A DNA stretch of 8,457 bases, taken from positions 1 to 8,457 of the forward strand of contig DZBC01000094.1 in the NCBI GenBank assembly GCA_022729835.1. Direction: 5' to 3'. Of this stretch, positions 6,400 through 8,457 are shown piece by piece. The notes under the pieces were generated by a model, which was not told the origin of the DNA, ran no database searches, and was given only the letters and a program-made list of their open reading frames with translations. The DNA is from Sulfuricurvum sp. Lineage in GTDB: Bacteria; Campylobacterota; Campylobacteria; Campylobacterales; Sulfurimonadaceae. Position 1 is the first letter of the stretch; every line of letters starts with the position of its first letter. Position numbers and translations under genes: made by a program.

Positions 6400-7611
6400 T
6401 TATTGATCAAGTCTGTAGGCACCGTGCAGTGAGCGAACAGCCAGTTCGGCGTATTTTTCTTGAATGACCATCGAGATTTTGATCTCGGAGGTGGAGATCA
6501 TCATGATGTTGATGTTCTCACTCGCCATCGTTTTAAAAGCTTTGGCAGCTACGCCCGTATGCGATTTCATCCCTACGCCAACTATAGACACCTTGCAAAT
6601 ACTGTCATCGCACTCGGCTGCGCTGATATCATTCTTTTCGATAAAACGATCAGTCACAGCTTTGGCATCACCCAGCTCTGTTTTGGGCACCGTAAAGCCT
6701 AGATTGGTCGTACCGTCTTGACCTACGGTCTGAATAATCATGTCAACGTTAACATTCGCGCTTGCAAGTGCGCCAAAAATATCCGAAGCGATTCCGGGAC
6801 GGTCTGCGACACCGCGCATTGAAATACGCGCCTGATTTTTATCCAAAGCGATTCCACTGACTAAGGGCTGTTCCATGATGTTCTCTTCCTTTGTGATGAG
6901 GGTTCCCTCCGCATCGCTGAAGCTTGAGCGGGTGACCAGATTGACATTGAGTTTTTTGGCAAGTTCGACAGAGCGGTTTTGCAACACTTTTGCTCCGAGT
7001 GATGCAAGTTCAAGCATTTCGTCATAGGAGATGCGGTCTATTTTTTTGGCTTTGGGTTCGATACGCGGATCGGTTGTATACACTCCGTCCACATCGGTGT
7101 AGATTTCACATAAATCGGCCTGTAAGGCACCCGCTACAGCTACGGCAGAGAGATCCGAGCCTCCACGTCCGAGTGTGGTGACGCGCCCCGATTCGTTCAC
7201 GCCTTGAAAGCCTGCGATGACAACGATCTTGCCCTCATCGATAGCGCTGCGCATCCCCGAAGGATCAATGTGCTCAATGCGCGCCTTAGTGTGAACCGCA
7301 TCGGTGACGATACCTGCGGCGCGGCCGCTCATCGAAAGCGCTTTGTACCCCATCGCATTGAGCGCAATAGAGAGCAATGCCGCAGTCACACGCTCGCCTG
7401 AACTCAGCAACATATCTACCTCGTCACGCGCAGGAGTCGACGTGTAGTGCTCCGCATACGCGATCAGCTTGTTGGTCTCCCCGCTCATAGCCGAAACGAC
7501 AACGACGACCTGATGGCCCTCTTGTACCGTTTTGGCAACGCGGTTGGCAACATTTTGGATCCGATCAAGATCACCGACGCTGGTGCCTCCGTATTTCTGC
7601 ACGATCAACAT
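6400..7611 (-). CDS. lysC: Aspartate kinase, monofunctional with two C-terminal ACT domains
   Basis: Phosphorylates L-aspartate, the first step toward lysine, diaminopimelate, threonine and methionine. Its 403 residues match the monofunctional bacterial type. The kinase domain has KYGGTSV (6-12), the VVVVVSAMSGETNKL region (35-49), FQGVNESGRVTTLGRGGSD (135-153) and the nucleotide-site block YTDVDGVYTTDPR (171-183). Two ACT regulatory domains follow, about 252-325 (ARISMRGVADRPGIAS) and 337-403 (CKVSIVGVGMKSHTGVAAK), so feedback by lysine and/or threonine is expected. There is no homoserine dehydrogenase fusion. The ATG shares one base with the rppH stop (TAATG), and AAGGG lies eight bases upstream. 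Met246, just before the ACT region, may be an internal start. The neighbouring replication and folate genes do not suggest a specific pathway for the operon. Confidence 0.97.
   Translation of the reverse strand: MLIVQKYGGTSVGDLDRIQNVANRVAKTVQEGHQVVVVVSAMSGETNKLIAYAEHYTSTPARDEVDMLLSSGERVTAALLSIALNAMGYKALSMSGRAAGIVTDAVHTKARIEHIDPSGMRSAIDEGKIVVIAGFQGVNESGRVTTLGRGGSDLSAVAVAGALQADLCEIYTDVDGVYTTDPRIEPKAKKIDRISYDEMLELASLGAKVLQNRSVELAKKLNVNLVTRSSFSDAEGTLITKEENIMEQPLVSGIALDKNQARISMRGVADRPGIASDIFGALASANVNVDMIIQTVGQDGTTNLGFTVPKTELGDAKAVTDRFIEKNDISAAECDDSICKVSIVGVGMKSHTGVAAKAFKTMASENINIMMISTSEIKISMVIQEKYAELAVRSLHGAYRLDQ
6874..6892 (-). promoter_or_regulatory. Possible internal translation start in lysC (separate beta subunit)
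   Basis: On the - strand AAAGGAAGAGAA precedes an in-frame ATG (6876-6874, Met246) with AAGGA ten bases upstream. Starting here would give a 158-residue protein made only of the two ACT domains. In Bacillus subtilis and Corynebacterium, lysC encodes such a beta subunit from an internal start at the matching place. Confidence 0.4.
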
Positions 7612-8081
7612 TACAGGTACCCTTTCTCTTTAAAGTAGGCAATCGCCTCTTCATACACCGGTTTTTTAAAGTGTGAAATAAACCCAAAAAGCTCGTCCGG
7701 CCCGACAAAGCGATAACGGCAAAACTCAGGATGCTCTGTCTGCAGATCAATCAGCGCTTTTCGCTTCAACCGAACGAGATAATAACGCTGCTTCTGGCCT
7801 GCATAAGGTGCCATTTTTGCACTGATTGCTTCAGGGAAGTCGTAACGAATCCAGCCGGGACACTTAGCGATAATCTCTACATGATCCGTGCCAATCTCTT
7901 CACGTAATTCGCGCAGGAGGGCTTTTTTTGGCTTTTCGTTTTTGTCGATACCGCCTTGCGGAAACTGCCACACCCCTTCTAAATCATTGCGTTCGGCAAT
8001 GAAAAACTCTATCTTCTCAGGGTAGTCACCAGAGAGAACGACGGCGGCGACATTGGGTCGGTAGCGCTTCTTTGCGGGCAT
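7611..8081 (-). CDS. rppH: RNA pyrophosphohydrolase (Nudix), RppH/NudH type
   Basis: Removes pyrophosphate from triphosphate 5' RNA ends, opening mRNAs to decay; members can also hydrolyse dinucleoside polyphosphates. Starting at ATG 8081 gives 156 residues, MPAKKRYRPNVAAVV, matching the start of H. pylori HP1228 as I remember it (MLHKKYRPNVAAI). A GTG three codons upstream (8090) is possible; neither has a clear ribosome site. WQFPQGGID (38-46) leads into the Nudix box: Gly43, Glu49, then RELREEIG (57-64) with the metal-binding glutamates. The residue after that last glycine is Thr rather than the usual aliphatic. GQKQRYYLV and the closing AYFKEKGYL are typical of RppH. It is first in the leftward rppH-lysC-hobA-holB-folP run and shares one base with lysC. 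Confidence 0.95.
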   Translation of the reverse strand: MPAKKRYRPNVAAVVLSGDYPEKIEFFIAERNDLEGVWQFPQGGIDKNEKPKKALLRELREEIGTDHVEIIAKCPGWIRYDFPEAISAKMAPYAGQKQRYYLVRLKRKALIDLQTEHPEFCRYRFVGPDELFGFISHFKKPVYEEAIAYFKEKGYL

Positions 8082-8109
8082 CTCATTCACTTGTAAAAAA
8101 AGTGCTGTA

Positions 8110-8115
8110 AGTATA
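8110..8115 (-). promoter_or_regulatory. Likely -10 element for the rppH operon
   Basis: TATACT on the - strand matches TATAAT at 5 of 6. It predicts transcription from about 8103 and a leader of about 20 bases to ATG 8081. No -35 hexamer is evident. As the first promoter upstream of five close-packed genes, it may drive the whole leftward unit. Confidence 0.5.
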
Positions 8116-8136
8116 CTGGTGCGGCCATTAAATTTG

Positions 8137-8142
8137 TATAAT
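8137..8142 (+). promoter_or_regulatory. Perfect -10 box directly before hemW
   Basis: TATAAT is an exact consensus match and ends only five bases before the hemW ATG (8148). Transcription should therefore begin at or next to the A of the ATG. The upstream DNA is AT-rich (TTAAATTTG) and shows no convincing -35 hexamer. Confidence 0.6.
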
Positions 8143-8147
8143 TCGCC

Positions 8148-8457
8148 ATGTTACTTTACCTGCACATCCCCTTTTGCGACTCCAAGTGCGCCTACTGCGC
8201 CTTTCACTCCTACGTCGATAAATTTCCCCTGCGAAGCGCCTACATGCAAGCCTTGCGCCGACAGCTCGATTTTGAACTCGAACGGTTTGAAGCGACGCCG
8301 CAGAGCATCCGCACCCTTTTTATCGGCGGCGGTACCCCATCGACCGTGGATGCCGAACTTTACGCGCCTCTATTTGCGCATCTTCAACCTTTTTTGCACC
8401 CCGATGCCGAAATCACCGCCGAAGCCAATCCCAACAGTGCCACACCGGCATGGATCG
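8148..8457 (+). CDS. hemW: Radical SAM heme chaperone HemW (3' end missing)
   Basis: A radical SAM protein of the HemN/HemW family; HemW proteins bind heme and act as heme chaperones, and were long annotated as oxygen-independent coproporphyrinogen oxidases. The first 103 residues are present and the frame runs off the window end. It begins MLLYLHIPFC with the 4Fe-4S motif C-x3-C-x2-C at Cys10, Cys14 and Cys17. The residue two past the last cysteine is Phe19, as in HemW, where true HemN has a fourth cysteine. FIGGGTPS (64-71) is the SAM-binding glycine motif, and ITAEANPNS (91-99) is also a family block. The start is certain: an in-frame TAA lies at 8139-8141 and the next candidate would lose the iron-sulfur motif. 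No ribosome site precedes it. Confidence 0.93.
   Translation, partial: MLLYLHIPFCDSKCAYCAFHSYVDKFPLRSAYMQALRRQLDFELERFEATPQSIRTLFIGGGTPSTVDAELYAPLFAHLQPFLHPDAEITAEANPNSATPAWI

Noticed and set aside
6460..6721. Two overlapping + strand open frames inside lysC
   Set aside because: Both mirror the ACT-domain coding region and have no recognisable protein features.
1..8457. CRISPR array, tRNA, insertion sequence, phage or defence genes
   Set aside because: No repeat-spacer pattern, transposase or integrase motifs, terminal inverted repeats or tRNA-like folds were seen. Almost all bases are explained by ordinary core genes.

Overview
The window reads as a stretch of core chromosome from a member of the Campylobacterota (Epsilonproteobacteria), with GC content near one half by eye. 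The best evidence is HobA, a DnaA-binding protein known only from that lineage. The run rppH-lysC-hobA-holB-folP beside a divergent hemW-like gene also matches, as I recall it, the Helicobacter pylori order HP1226-HP1232. The FolP N-terminal extension and the short delta' subunit fit the same group. No species can be named from the sequence.

Layout. Bases 2-406 hold the 3' part of a cyclophilin peptidyl-prolyl isomerase on the + strand. It converges on pstS (442-1449, - strand), the periplasmic phosphate-binding protein. A 129-base divergent region (1450-1578) separates pstS from pstC-pstA-pstB (1579-4079, + strand), a tightly packed operon for the high-affinity phosphate ABC transporter. This region carries a direct repeat with Pho-box geometry. 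pstB converges on folP with only two bases between their stop codons. From 8081 back to 4082 on the - strand run rppH, lysC, hobA, holB and folP, with gaps of at most 9 bases and several start/stop overlaps, so they look like one transcription unit. A short divergent region then leads to hemW (8148 to the window end, + strand, cut off).

Function. The left half imports inorganic phosphate across the inner membrane: PstS captures it, PstC and PstA form the channel, and PstB hydrolyses ATP. The right half groups RNA 5'-end processing (RppH), the first step of the aspartate-family amino acids (LysC), replication initiation (HobA), the replisome clamp loader (HolB) and folate synthesis (FolP). These have no obvious shared pathway, and the grouping seems to be a conserved lineage arrangement.

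I found no mobile element, CRISPR array, tRNA, rRNA or phage gene, and no evidence of an undescribed system. The points worth a second look are regulatory and small: a probable leaderless hemW mRNA, a Pho-box-like repeat in the divergent pst promoter region, a possible internal start in lysC giving a separate regulatory subunit, and an exact 12-bp tandem duplication in hobA.
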